A DNA stretch of 35,139 nt from Romboutsia_C sp015668195 (GCF_015668195.1 NZ_JADPFC010000012.1:1-35139); one strand, 5' to 3'. Numbered from the stretch's first letter, positions 24,027 to 32,831 are shown. Translations and numbers: made by a program. Notes: generated by a model not told the origin, from the letters alone.

Positions 24027-25346
24027 ATGGATGTAGTTTCTTTATGGGACAAAACACTACAATTAATAAAAGGTGAGCTATCTCCACCTAGTTTTAATGC
24101 TTTTTTTAAGCAAATAGTACCTTTAAAAATACACAATAACGATTTAATTCTTTTAGTCCCTAATGACTTCACTAAAGGTATTTTAGAAGATAGATACTTA
24201 AATTTAATAGAAGGTTCTGTAAATCAGCTATCATTAAAAAAATATAATATTAAATTTGTTTTAAGTGAAAAAGACATAGAAGGTCTTGGAGAAGAAGCTA
24301 AAAATTCAGCTTCAAAGGCTAATTATCCTAACCTAAATCCAAAATATACATTTGATACATTCGTAATCGGTAATAGTAATAGATTTGCTCATGCCGCATG
24401 TGTTGCTGTTGCTGAATCTCCAGCTAGAGCTTATAATCCTCTTTTCTTATATGGAGGCGTTGGATTAGGTAAAACTCACCTTATGCATGCTATAGGACAT
24501 CATATAATGAGTCAAAAAAAGGACCCTAAAGTAGTCTATGTATCTTCTGAAAAATTTACAAATGAACTTATAAACTCTATCAAAGATGACAGAAATGAAG
24601 AGTTTAGAAACAAATATAGAAATGTCGATGTTCTTTTAATAGATGACATTCAATTTATAGCAGGAAAAGAAAGAACACAAGAAGAATTTTTCCATACCTT
24701 TAATTCATTACATGAGGCTAATAAGCAAATAATTATTTCAAGTGATAGACCACCTAAAGAAATTCCAACATTAGAAGATAGGCTTAGATCTAGATTCGAA
24801 ATGGGACTTATAACAGATATACAAGCTCCTGATTTTGAAACTAGAATAGCAATACTTAGAAAAAAAGCTCAAATGGAAAATATTGATGTTCCAAATGAGG
24901 TTATGACATATATTGCTAAAAATATAAAGTCTAATATAAGAGAGTTAGAAGGTGCCTTAACTAGAGTAGTTGCTTATTCATCTTTAACTAATAGAACTAT
25001 ATCTTTTGAATTAGCAGAAGAAGCTTTAAAAGATATAATAACTACTTCAAAAAATGAAGAAATAAATGTAAATAGAATAAAAGAAAAAGTAGCATCTGTA
25101 TTTGATATAAAAATGGAAGATTTTAATTCTAAAAAAAGAACAAGATCAATTGCTTATCCTAGACAAATAGCAATGTATTTATCACGTGAACTTACAGATT
25201 TATCGCTTCCTAAAATAGGTGAAGAATTTGGAGGACGTGATCATACAACTGTTATACATGCCCACGATAAGATTATTAAAGATATACAAACTAATGAAGA
25301 AATTAAAATAAAAATAGAAAAAATAATCTCTGAATTAAAAGGGTAA
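24027..25346 (+). CDS. dnaA: Chromosomal replication initiator protein DnaA
   Basis: DnaA, an AAA+ ATPase, binds DnaA boxes, forms a filament on DnaA-trios and opens oriC. The 439 residues have domain I (about 1-80, WDKTLQLIKGELSPPSFNAFF), a short linker (about 81-105), and the AAA+ core with Walker A GGVGLGKT at 143-150, Walker B LLIDDIQ at 203-209 and the arginine finger region SRF at 255-257. Domain IV ends with the DNA-binding signature GGRDHTTVIHA at 402-412. The ATG follows GGAGG (24014-24018). It is flanked by origin sequence on both sides. Autoregulation is expected, since DnaA boxes reach to about 100 bases upstream. Confidence 0.99.
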   Translation: MDVVSLWDKTLQLIKGELSPPSFNAFFKQIVPLKIHNNDLILLVPNDFTKGILEDRYLNLIEGSVNQLSLKKYNIKFVLSEKDIEGLGEEAKNSASKANYPNLNPKYTFDTFVIGNSNRFAHAACVAVAESPARAYNPLFLYGGVGLGKTHLMHAIGHHIMSQKKDPKVVYVSSEKFTNELINSIKDDRNEEFRNKYRNVDVLLIDDIQFIAGKERTQEEFFHTFNSLHEANKQIIISSDRPPKEIPTLEDRLRSRFEMGLITDIQAPDFETRIAILRKKAQMENIDVPNEVMTYIAKNIKSNIRELEGALTRVVAYSSLTNRTISFELAEEALKDIITTSKNEEINVNRIKEKVASVFDIKMEDFNSKKRTRSIAYPRQIAMYLSRELTDLSLPKIGEEFGGRDHTTVIHAHDKIIKDIQTNEEIKIKIEKIISELKG

Positions 25347-25560
25347 CTTATAAACAATTATATGTGGATTTTGTGTTAATATAATGTTTATATTTTTTTG
25401 TCTAAAATTTATTAACAATTTATACTACTAAAATCAACAAAGATATTAACACTCTATGCACATGTTAATATCTTTGCATTTATTAGGCTTAAAGTACTTA
25501 TCAACATTATCCACATAGCCTATTACTATTACTACTAATTTTTTATTTATTTTTTATATA
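25347..25560. other. oriC: Replication origin, part 2 (dnaA-dnaN gap)
   Basis: This gap holds a one-off DnaA box at 25363-25371 (-), a 12-bp inverted repeat (25439-25450 with 25464-25475), and a tandem pair of boxes in direct orientation at exact 9-base spacing: TTATCAACA 25498-25506 and TTATCCACA 25507-25515. The DnaA-trio element and an A/T-only stretch (25538-25560) follow. Together this reads as the site where DnaA first melts DNA, as in B. subtilis and in C. difficile oriC2. The inverted repeat has no U-tract after it, so it is a poor dnaA terminator. Confidence 0.88.
25520..25537. promoter_or_regulatory. DnaA-trio element (origin unwinding)
   Basis: Read on the plus strand in threes from 25520 the sequence is CTA TTA CTA TTA CTA CTA. 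Its complement is therefore six DnaA-trios of the form 3'-GAT/AAT-5'. They begin 5 bases after the perfect box at 25507-25515, across the spacer TAGC(C), and lead into pure A/T sequence. The order box, GC spacer, trios is the basal unwinding system defined in B. subtilis. Confidence 0.85.
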
Positions 25561-25577
25561 TGAAGACCACAAGGAGG

Positions 25578-25586
25578 TTATCCACA
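25578..25586 (+). promoter_or_regulatory. DnaA box in the dnaN ribosome-binding spacer
   Basis: A perfect TTATCCACA fills the 9 bases between AAGGAGG (25571-25577) and the TTG start of dnaN (25587). It is the last box of the origin. Confidence 0.85.
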
Positions 25587-26693
25587 TTGAAAATAATTTG
25601 TAATCAAAGAATACTTGCTAATAAAATTGGAATATCTCAAAAAGCTATTAATAGTAAAACTACTTTAGACTTATTAAAGGGAATATTATTATCAGCAAAA
25701 GGAGATCAACTAAAATTAACTGGTTATGATTTAGAAATAGGTATAGAAACTTATACACAAGCTGAAGTTATAGAAGAAGGAGAGATAGTAGTAAATGCTA
25801 GACTTTTTGGTGATATAATTAGAAAGCTACCAGATTCTTTCGTTGAAATAGAAACAGACAGTGAGAATAATGTATACATAAATTGTGTAAACTCAAGATT
25901 TAAGATAAAAGGAGATTCAGCTAAAGAGTTTCCAAAGTTACCAGAGGTAAATAAAGAAGATTTATATAATATACCTCAAGACTTACTAAAAAATATGATA
26001 AAGCAAACAGTATTTGCTATATCTCAAGATCAAACAAAGCCTATTTTAATGGGTGAACTTTTAGAAATAGTAAATGGTAATATAAGCTTAGTAGCTATAG
26101 ATGGATATAGATTAGCTGTTAGAAGCTGTAATTTAGAGAATATTTCAAATGATGCTAAAGTTATAATTCCAGGAAAGGCATTAATAGATGTAAATAGCTT
26201 ATTATCATCAGAAGAAGATATAAAAATGGGATTTGATGATAAAAATGCCATTTTTATAATAAATGACACTAAAATAATAACTAGACTTTTAGAAGGTGAA
26301 TTTATAGACTATAAAAGATTACTTCCAAGAGAACACAATACTAGAGTTAAATTAAAAACAAGAGATCTTTTAAATAGTATTGAGAGAGCATCATTATTAT
26401 CTCAAGCTGAAAAAAATAATCTAATCAAATTATCTATAAGAGATAACGCAATGGCAATAACTTCTAATACAGATAAAGGAAATGTTTATGAAGAAGTTTC
26501 ACTAGAATTAGAAGGAGATTATTTAGATATCGCATTCAATTCAAGATACTTCTTAGAGGGGTTAAAAAACATTGATAGTGAAGAAATATTTATAGAATTC
26601 ACAACAAATGTTAATCCTTGTATAATAAAACCTGCTGACGAAATCGAGTACACATACCTATTACTTCCAGTAAGAATATCATCTAGTATATAA
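25587..26693 (+). CDS. dnaN: DNA polymerase III beta subunit (sliding clamp)
   Basis: DnaN forms the ring-shaped dimer that tethers polymerase to DNA. The product is 368 residues when started at the TTG at 25587 (MKIICNQRILANKI), which sits 9 bases after AAGGAGG. The open frame reaches back to an ATG at 25560, but that would add nine residues translated from the Shine-Dalgarno and DnaA-box sequence, with no ribosome-binding site of its own. Three structural repeats of about 120 residues are visible by their similar starts. The end LLLPVRISSSI matches the family ending (hydrophobic pocket region). The gene is followed by a terminator and is likely co-regulated with dnaA through the origin. Confidence 0.96.
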   Translation: MKIICNQRILANKIGISQKAINSKTTLDLLKGILLSAKGDQLKLTGYDLEIGIETYTQAEVIEEGEIVVNARLFGDIIRKLPDSFVEIETDSENNVYINCVNSRFKIKGDSAKEFPKLPEVNKEDLYNIPQDLLKNMIKQTVFAISQDQTKPILMGELLEIVNGNISLVAIDGYRLAVRSCNLENISNDAKVIIPGKALIDVNSLLSSEEDIKMGFDDKNAIFIINDTKIITRLLEGEFIDYKRLLPREHNTRVKLKTRDLLNSIERASLLSQAEKNNLIKLSIRDNAMAITSNTDKGNVYEEVSLELEGDYLDIAFNSRYFLEGLKNIDSEEIFIEFTTNVNPCIIKPADEIEYTYLLLPVRISSSI

Positions 26694-26701
26694 TTCATTA
26701 C

Positions 26702-26730
26702 AAAAGCCCAACTAATAAAGTTGGGTTTTT
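26702..26730 (+). terminator. Terminator of dnaN
   Basis: A CCCAACT/AGTTGGG stem (26707-26713 with 26719-26725), extended by a G-U pair and A-T pairs, has a 5-base loop and ends in TTTTT. It lies 9 bases past the dnaN stop codon. Confidence 0.88.
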
Positions 26731-26743
26731 ATAACTAATTTTA

Positions 26744-26752
26744 TGATATAAT
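26744..26752 (+). promoter_or_regulatory. Extended -10 promoter before the S4 protein-recF-gyrB-gyrA run
   Basis: TGATATAAT: a perfect -10 hexamer (26747-26752) with extended TG. The -35 region is poor. It lies between the dnaN terminator and the S4-protein gene. A TTGACA at 26759-26764 has no good -10 at 17 bases and is the weaker option. Confidence 0.5.
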
Positions 26753-26806
26753 ATATTTTTGACATGTTAGTGAAAAACTAAATAAAAATAAATAGGAGGA
26801 CGAGCT

Positions 26807-27016
26807 ATGATAGAGATAAATATAGATTCAGAATATATAAAATTAGATCAACTTTTAAAATTAGCAGACTTAGCATCAACAGGTGGACATGCTAAATTTT
26901 TAATATTAGAAGGTCTAGTTAAGGTAAATGGAGAAGTTGAAACAAGAAGAGGAAGAAAACTTAAGCCTCAAGATATGGTTGAGGTAGAAGGAAATCAAAT
27001 AAAAGTAGTGCAATAA
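26807..27016 (+). CDS. yaaA: S4-domain RNA-binding protein (YaaA/RlbA type)
   Basis: A 69-residue protein that is essentially one S4 domain: it has YIKLDQLLKLADLASTGGHAK, then LVKVNGEVETRRGRKL and a final PQDMVEVEGNQIKV. It is the small Firmicute protein always found between dnaN and recF. It probably binds structured RNA, perhaps in ribosome assembly; direct function is not settled. The ATG follows AGGAGG. It is 12 bases from recF and heads the recF-gyrB-gyrA run. Confidence 0.92.
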   Translation: MIEINIDSEYIKLDQLLKLADLASTGGHAKFLILEGLVKVNGEVETRRGRKLKPQDMVEVEGNQIKVVQ

Positions 27017-27028
27017 GGAGAGCCTTTT

Positions 27029-28144
27029 ATGCAACTAAATAGTTTGCAGTTAGTCAATTTTAGAAATTACGATAGTTTACATCTTGAATTTAATAAAAAA
27101 GTAAATCTTCTTGTCGGAAAAAATGGCCAAGGAAAGACTAATATAGTAGAATCTATATATATGCTATCTTTTGGAAAGTCCTTTAGAACCAATAAAGACA
27201 AGGAAATAATAAAATTTGAAAAAGAGAATCTTTATGTTGGAGGAGCTTTTTCAAAGAAAAATACTAAAGGCTTAATTGAAATAGCTATCAGTAAGAATAA
27301 GAAAGGTATAAAAGTAAATAAAATACCTATTCAAAAAATATACGAACTGCTTGGAAATATAAATGTTGTAATTTTTTCTCCAGAAGATTTGAGGCTAGTT
27401 AAAGAAGGACCTAAAGAAAGAAGGTCTTTCATAGATAAAGAAATTAGTCAAATTATACCTAGATATTATAATTATCTTACAAATTATAATAAAATATTAT
27501 TCCAAAGGAATCAGTTACTTAAGAGTAAGAATATAGATAAATCTTTATTGGATGTGTATGATGAAAGTTTAGCTAAGTACGGGAGCTATATTTACATACT
27601 TAGAAGAGATTTCATAAAAAAAATAGCAGGTATATCTAAAAGTTTACATGATAAACTAACTGGAGGAATTGAAGATTTAGTTATAACATATAAAAATCAA
27701 ATTGATATAAATGATGAAGATACTGTCCAGACAGTATATAACAAGTTTATTGAAAAACTTTCGTCAAGCCGAGAGCATGATATAGATACAAGAACTACTA
27801 GATATGGATTACATAGAGATGATCTTAATATATTTGTTAACGGATTAGATGTAAGGTTATATGGTTCACAAGGACAACAAAGAACTGCATCAATTTCTTT
27901 AAAATTATCAGAAATTGAATTAATAAATAATGAAGTTGGAGAATATCCAATATTAATTTTAGATGATGTGTTCAGTGAATTAGATGAAACAAGGCAAAAA
28001 CTATTAGTAAATAACTTAAATGTAGTTCAAATGTTTATAACTACAGCAGAAGTTTCACATAAAAGTATATTCAATATAGATAACACTACTATATTTAATA
28101 TTGACAATGGAAGTGTTGTAAACATAGAGAATGGAGGGAACTAG
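27029..28144 (+). CDS. recF: DNA replication and repair protein RecF
   Basis: RecF is an SMC-like ATPase that helps load RecA at gaps with RecO and RecR. The 371 residues include Walker A GKNGQGKT at 30-37, the ABC-type signature region YGSQGQQRTASISLKL (about 276-291) and Walker B LILDDVFSELD (about 310-320). The last 25 or so residues, after the Walker B half, carry a short imperfect repeat (IFNIDN, IFNIDNG, VNIENG) beyond the core fold. The gene ends directly before the gyrB ATG, with the gyrB Shine-Dalgarno sequence (GGAGGG) in its last codons, so gyrB translation is coupled. Confidence 0.96.
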   Translation: MQLNSLQLVNFRNYDSLHLEFNKKVNLLVGKNGQGKTNIVESIYMLSFGKSFRTNKDKEIIKFEKENLYVGGAFSKKNTKGLIEIAISKNKKGIKVNKIPIQKIYELLGNINVVIFSPEDLRLVKEGPKERRSFIDKEISQIIPRYYNYLTNYNKILFQRNQLLKSKNIDKSLLDVYDESLAKYGSYIYILRRDFIKKIAGISKSLHDKLTGGIEDLVITYKNQIDINDEDTVQTVYNKFIEKLSSSREHDIDTRTTRYGLHRDDLNIFVNGLDVRLYGSQGQQRTASISLKLSEIELINNEVGEYPILILDDVFSELDETRQKLLVNNLNVVQMFITTAEVSHKSIFNIDNTTIFNIDNGSVVNIENGGN

Positions 28145-30046
28145 ATGAAGCAAGAATATGGTGCAAGTCAGATTCAGGTTCTAGAAGGATTAGAGCCTGT
28201 TAGAAAAAGACCTGGTATGTATATAGGATCTACTGGTCCAAGAGGGTTACATCACTTAGTTTACGAGATAGTAGACAATAGTATAGATGAAGCACTTCAA
28301 GGATATTGTACTGAGATATACGTATCTATAAATCATGATGGAAGTATCTTAGTAAGAGATAATGGGAGAGGGATACCGGTTGAAGTTCACCCTCAAACAG
28401 GTAAGTCTACACTAGAAACAGTTTTAACAGTACTTCATGCAGGAGGAAAGTTCGGTGGAGGAGGATACAAGGTATCTGGTGGTCTTCACGGAGTTGGGGT
28501 ATCTGTTGTTAATGCGTTATCTGAGTGGTTAGTAGCAGAAATTTCAAGAGATGGAAAGCTATACAGACAAACTTATGAAAAAGGTGTAGCTACATCAGAA
28601 CTTAATGCAGTAGGAACATCAAGTCACACAGGAACTTGTATAAGCTTCATGCCTGATGCTACTATATTTGATGAAATAGACTTCAAGTATGAAACATTAG
28701 AGCATAGATTAAGAGAGTTAGCATTCCTTAACAAAGGAATAAAAATAATTTTAGAAGATAAAAGAGAAGGCAGAGAAAAGAAAAAAGAATTCCACTACCT
28801 TGGCGGTTTAGTAGAATATATAAAATACTTAAATAAATCGAGAACTGGAATACATGAAGATATAGTTTATATAGACAAAAAAGTAGATGACTATATGGTA
28901 GAATTAGCAATGCAATATACTGATGGTTACACGGAAAACATATATTCATTTGCTAATAATATAAATACTCATGAGGGTGGATCTCATTTAAGTGGATTTA
29001 AAGCAGCTCTTACTAAAACATTAAACGATTACGCAAGAAGAAATAAAGTAATAAAAGATAATGAGCCTAATTTATTAGGAGAAGATATAAGAGAAGGTCT
29101 TACAGCTGTAGTATCTGTTAAGCTTCCTGAGCCTCAATTCGAAGGTCAAACAAAGACTAAGCTAGGTAACACAGAGATGAGAGGTATAGTGGATAGTATA
29201 ACTGTTGAAGAATTAGGAGCTTTCTTAGAAGAAAATCCAACTACAGCAAAAATAATAGTTGATAAGGCTCTTAGAGCTCAAAGAGCGAGAGAAGCTGCAA
29301 AAAGAGCAAGAGAGTTAACTAGAAGAAAAAGTGTGTTAGAAAGTACTGCATTACCTGGGAAATTAGCAGACTGTGCTGAAAAAGACCCAGCTAAGAGTGA
29401 AGTATTCTTAGTCGAAGGGGATTCTGCCGGTGGATCTGCTAAACAAGGTAGAGATAGACATACTCAAGCTATATTACCACTAAGAGGTAAGATACTTAAC
29501 GTTGAAAAATCTAGACTAGATAAAATATTATCTTCAGATGAAATAAAAAATATGATAACTGCTTTTGGATGTGGTATAGGAAATGATTTTGATCTAGAAA
29601 AAGCTAGATATCATAAAATAGTAATAATGACCGATGCCGATGTCGATGGAGCTCACATTAGAACATTATTACTTACATTCTTCTTTAGATACATGAGACC
29701 ACTTATAGAAAATGGATATGTATATGCAGCGCAGCCACCACTATATAAGGTCAAGAAACAAAAGAAAGAATACTATGTATACTCAGACAAAGAGCTTAAT
29801 AGTCTATTAGAAGCGATTGGTAGAAATGGCGTAGAGTTACAAAGATATAAAGGACTTGGAGAAATGAATGCAGAGCAATTATGGGATACAACAATGAATC
29901 CAGAAACTAGAACATTACTACAAGTAAATATAGAAGATGCGGCTATGGCAGATGAGGTATTCTCAATGCTTATGGGTGATAAAGTAGCCCCAAGAAAAGA
30001 ATTTATAGAAACAAATGCTAAATACGTTAAAAATTTAGATATATAA
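28145..30046 (+). CDS. gyrB: DNA gyrase subunit B
   Basis: GyrB supplies the ATPase of gyrase, which adds negative supercoils. The 633 residues contain the GHKL ATPase domain (about 1-220, EIVDNSIDEAL, DNGRGIPVE, GGLHGVGVSVVNALS), the transducer domain, and the TOPRIM domain with EGDSAGGSAKQGRDR from E424 and DADVDGAHIRT from D497 (metal ligands E424, D497, D499), ending QRYKGLGEMN and the usual short C terminus. Length is normal for Gram-positive GyrB, which lacks the E. coli insert. The ATG is the base after the recF stop. gyrA follows after 18 bases. Confidence 0.98.
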   Translation: MKQEYGASQIQVLEGLEPVRKRPGMYIGSTGPRGLHHLVYEIVDNSIDEALQGYCTEIYVSINHDGSILVRDNGRGIPVEVHPQTGKSTLETVLTVLHAGGKFGGGGYKVSGGLHGVGVSVVNALSEWLVAEISRDGKLYRQTYEKGVATSELNAVGTSSHTGTCISFMPDATIFDEIDFKYETLEHRLRELAFLNKGIKIILEDKREGREKKKEFHYLGGLVEYIKYLNKSRTGIHEDIVYIDKKVDDYMVELAMQYTDGYTENIYSFANNINTHEGGSHLSGFKAALTKTLNDYARRNKVIKDNEPNLLGEDIREGLTAVVSVKLPEPQFEGQTKTKLGNTEMRGIVDSITVEELGAFLEENPTTAKIIVDKALRAQRAREAAKRARELTRRKSVLESTALPGKLADCAEKDPAKSEVFLVEGDSAGGSAKQGRDRHTQAILPLRGKILNVEKSRLDKILSSDEIKNMITAFGCGIGNDFDLEKARYHKIVIMTDADVDGAHIRTLLLTFFFRYMRPLIENGYVYAAQPPLYKVKKQKKEYYVYSDKELNSLLEAIGRNGVELQRYKGLGEMNAEQLWDTTMNPETRTLLQVNIEDAAMADEVFSMLMGDKVAPRKEFIETNAKYVKNLDI

Positions 30047-30064
30047 GAAAGGGGATGAGTATAA

Positions 30065-32491
30065 ATGGAAGAAAACAACAGAATACTTCCTTTAGAAATA
30101 GCTGATGAAATGAAAAAATCGTATATGGATTATGCGATGAGTGTTATAGCTGGACGTGCTCTTCCTGATGTAAGAGACGGTCTTAAGCCAGTTCATAGAA
30201 GAATATTATACTCTATGAATGAATTAAACTTAACACCAGATAAACCTTATAGAAAGTCTGCCCGTATAGTTGGGGACGTTCTAGGGAAATATCACCCACA
30301 TGGTGATAGTGCAGTTTACTTAGCTATGGTTAGAATGGCACAAGATTTCTCTACAAGAGGACTTTTAGTTGATGGACATGGTAACTTTGGTTCAGTAGAT
30401 GGAGATTCACCAGCAGCAATGCGTTATACTGAAGCTAGAATGAGTAAACTATCTTTAGAATTATTAAGAGATATAGAAAAAGAAACTGTTGATTTTATAC
30501 CTAACTTTGATGAGTCTTTAAAGGAGCCGGCAGTATTACCGTCTAGATTCCCTAACTTACTAGTTAATGGATCTAATGGTATAGCAGTTGGTATGGCAAC
30601 AAGTATACCACCTCATAACTTAGCAGAGGTTATAGATGCAACAGTACATTTAATAGATAATGAAGAGTGCACTGTAGAAGATTTAATGCAGTTTGTACAA
30701 GGACCAGATTTCCCTACTTCAGCAATAATAATGGGAAAAGAAAATATAGCTAATGCTTATAGAACAGGTAGAGGAAAAGTAAAAGTTCGAGCAAGAGCTT
30801 ATATAGAAGAACTACCTAAGAATAAGCAACAAATAGTAGTAACTGAAATACCATATCAAGTTAATAAAGCTAAGTTAGTTGAAAAAATAGCTGATTTAGT
30901 TAAAGAGAAGAAGGTTGAAGGAATATCTGACCTAAGAGATGAAAGTAACAGAAATGGTATGAGAATAGTTATAGAGCTTAAGAGAGACGTTAATGCAAAT
31001 ATAGTATTAAACAACTTATATAAGCATTCTCAAATGGAAGAAACTATAAGTATAATAATGCTTGCATTAGTTGATGGGCAACCAAGAGTATTAAATCTTA
31101 AGCAAATATTATACTACTATGTAAAACATCAAAAAGATGTAGTTACAAGAAGAACTCAATTTGAATTAAATAAAGCTGAAGCAAGAGCTCACATATTAGA
31201 AGGGTTAAGAATAGCTTTAGATAACATAGATGCAGTAATAAAATTAATAAGAAGCTCTAAGACTACTCAAGAAGCTAAAGCAGGTCTTATGGAGAGATTT
31301 GGATTATCAGAAATTCAATCTCAAGCTATATTAGACATGAGACTTCAAAGACTTACAGGGCTAGAAAGAGATAAAATAGAAGCAGAGTATGAAGAGTTAA
31401 TCAAGAAAATAAATAGATTAAAAGAAATATTAGCTAATGAGAGATTACTTCTTAACGTAATAAAAGATGAAATGCTAATAATTAAAAAGAATTATGCTGA
31501 CGAAAGAAGAACTGAAATAAGACATGCTGAGGGTGAAATAGACGTTAGAGATCTTATTGAAGAAGAAGAAATAGCTATAACGCTAACTCACTTTGGATAC
31601 ATAAAGAGAGTGCCAGCAGATACTTATAAGAGTCAAAATAGAGGTGGAAGAGGTATATCAGCTCTTACTACAAGAGAAGAAGACTTTGTTAAGCACCTTG
31701 TAACAACAACGACACATAGTAAGCTATTATTCTTCACTAACAAAGGTAGAGTATTTAAATTAAATGCTTATGAAATACCTGAAGGTAAGAGACAGTCTAA
31801 AGGTACAGCTATAATAAACTTACTTCAATTAGCTCCAAATGAAAAAATAGCTACACTAATAGCAATAAATGAAAATGATGAAAATCAATATTTATTATTA
31901 GCTACTAAAAATGGTATAGTTAAAAAGACTAAGCGCGAAGAGTTCAAAAATATTAATAAATCTGGGCTGATAGCTATAGGATTAAGAGAAGATGATGAGC
32001 TTATAGGAGTTAAGTTAACAGATGCTAATAAGGAAGTTTTACTAATAACTAAAGATGGTATGTCTATAAGATTTGATGAAAATGATATAAGACCAATGGG
32101 TAGAACTGCTATGGGTGTTAAAGGTATAACTTTAGGCGCTGATGATAAAGTAGTATCTATGAGCTTAACAGATGAAGGAACAGAAGTATTAGTAGTTAGT
32201 GAAAATGGGTTTGGAAAAAGAACAGATATAGAAGAGTATAGAACTCAGATAAGAGCTGGTAAAGGTATAAAGACATATAATATAGCTGCTAAAACAGGAA
32301 AGCTTGTTGGAGCTGAAATGGTTACAGAAGAAGACGAAATAATGATAATAAACTCAGATGGAGTATTAATAAGACTAAGAGTTAATGAAATATCATTATT
32401 TGGAAGAGTAACAAGCGGTGTTAAATTAATGAAGACTAATGATGAAGTTAATGTAGTTTCTATTGCTAAAATAAATATAGAAGAAGAATAG
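30065..32491 (+). CDS. gyrA: DNA gyrase subunit A
   Basis: GyrA breaks and rejoins DNA and wraps it. In the 808-residue protein the catalytic tyrosine is Y121 in AAMRYTEARM. The quinolone-resistance region reads HPHGDSAVYLAMVRMAQ (77-93), with S82 at the E. coli S83 position and Leu at the E. coli D87 position. The C-terminal beta-pinwheel begins near 505 and contains the GyrA box QNRGGRG (524-530), needed for wrapping, which marks this as gyrase and not topoisomerase IV. The stop codon lies inside a terminator stem. The ATG follows AAGGGGATGAG. Confidence 0.98.
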   Translation: MEENNRILPLEIADEMKKSYMDYAMSVIAGRALPDVRDGLKPVHRRILYSMNELNLTPDKPYRKSARIVGDVLGKYHPHGDSAVYLAMVRMAQDFSTRGLLVDGHGNFGSVDGDSPAAMRYTEARMSKLSLELLRDIEKETVDFIPNFDESLKEPAVLPSRFPNLLVNGSNGIAVGMATSIPPHNLAEVIDATVHLIDNEECTVEDLMQFVQGPDFPTSAIIMGKENIANAYRTGRGKVKVRARAYIEELPKNKQQIVVTEIPYQVNKAKLVEKIADLVKEKKVEGISDLRDESNRNGMRIVIELKRDVNANIVLNNLYKHSQMEETISIIMLALVDGQPRVLNLKQILYYYVKHQKDVVTRRTQFELNKAEARAHILEGLRIALDNIDAVIKLIRSSKTTQEAKAGLMERFGLSEIQSQAILDMRLQRLTGLERDKIEAEYEELIKKINRLKEILANERLLLNVIKDEMLIIKKNYADERRTEIRHAEGEIDVRDLIEEEEIAITLTHFGYIKRVPADTYKSQNRGGRGISALTTREEDFVKHLVTTTTHSKLLFFTNKGRVFKLNAYEIPEGKRQSKGTAIINLLQLAPNEKIATLIAINENDENQYLLLATKNGIVKKTKREEFKNINKSGLIAIGLREDDELIGVKLTDANKEVLLITKDGMSIRFDENDIRPMGRTAMGVKGITLGADDKVVSMSLTDEGTEVLVVSENGFGKRTDIEEYRTQIRAGKGIKTYNIAAKTGKLVGAEMVTEEDEIMIINSDGVLIRLRVNEISLFGRVTSGVKLMKTNDEVNVVSIAKINIEEE

Positions 32492-32512
32492 GAATATATC
32501 CTATTCTTTTTC
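32484..32512 (+). terminator. Terminator of the gyrase operon
   Basis: AGAATAGGA/TCCTATTCT stem (32485-32493 with 32499-32507) with a 5-base loop, followed by TTTTT. The gyrA stop codon (32489-32491) is part of the stem. Confidence 0.88.
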
Positions 32513-32546
32513 CATAGCTATCGACTATAGGAGAGGAGAATGTATT

Positions 32547-32831
32547 ATGAGCAATAAGAAAGGGAAATATTTATTACTAGGAGCATTTCTTGGATTTATA
32601 GCAGGTTTATTCTTTGCACCTAAAAAAGGTTCAGAATTAAGAAGAGATGCTAAAGAAAAGATAGATGAGGTTAAAGAAAACCCAAAAGAAGCTTTACAAG
32701 GAACAATAGATGGTGTAAAAACTAAAATAAATAATCTAATTGATGATAATATATCAGAAGATAGTATAGATATATGTGAAGATGAAATAGTAATAAGTAG
32801 AACTTTTGAAGATGAAGGGGAGAATAATTAA
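32547..32831 (+). CDS. YtxH-domain small membrane-associated protein
   Basis: A 94-residue YtxH-type protein: a glycine-rich N-terminal membrane helix (about 8-24, LLLGAFLGFIAGLFFAPKKG), then a basic to acidic amphipathic helix (SELRRDAKEKIDEVKENPKEALQ), and an acidic tail. YtxH proteins of Gram-positive bacteria are linked to general stress but have no defined biochemical role. It starts after GGAGAGGAG and overlaps the DUF948 gene by one base (TAATG). Its place ahead of rsbV-rsbW-sigB suggests one stress-related operon, as in C. difficile. Confidence 0.85.
   Translation: MSNKKGKYLLLGAFLGFIAGLFFAPKKGSELRRDAKEKIDEVKENPKEALQGTIDGVKTKINNLIDDNISEDSIDICEDEIVISRTFEDEGENN

Noticed and set aside
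25179..25194. CACGTG-centred parS-like sequence within dnaA
   Set aside because: Only about 11 of 16 positions match, though the central TCACGTGA is intact; it lies in conserved coding sequence for LSRELT, so codons explain it.
29773..30078. Minus-strand open frame across the gyrB-gyrA junction
   Set aside because: Antisense to two conserved genes with no upstream signals.
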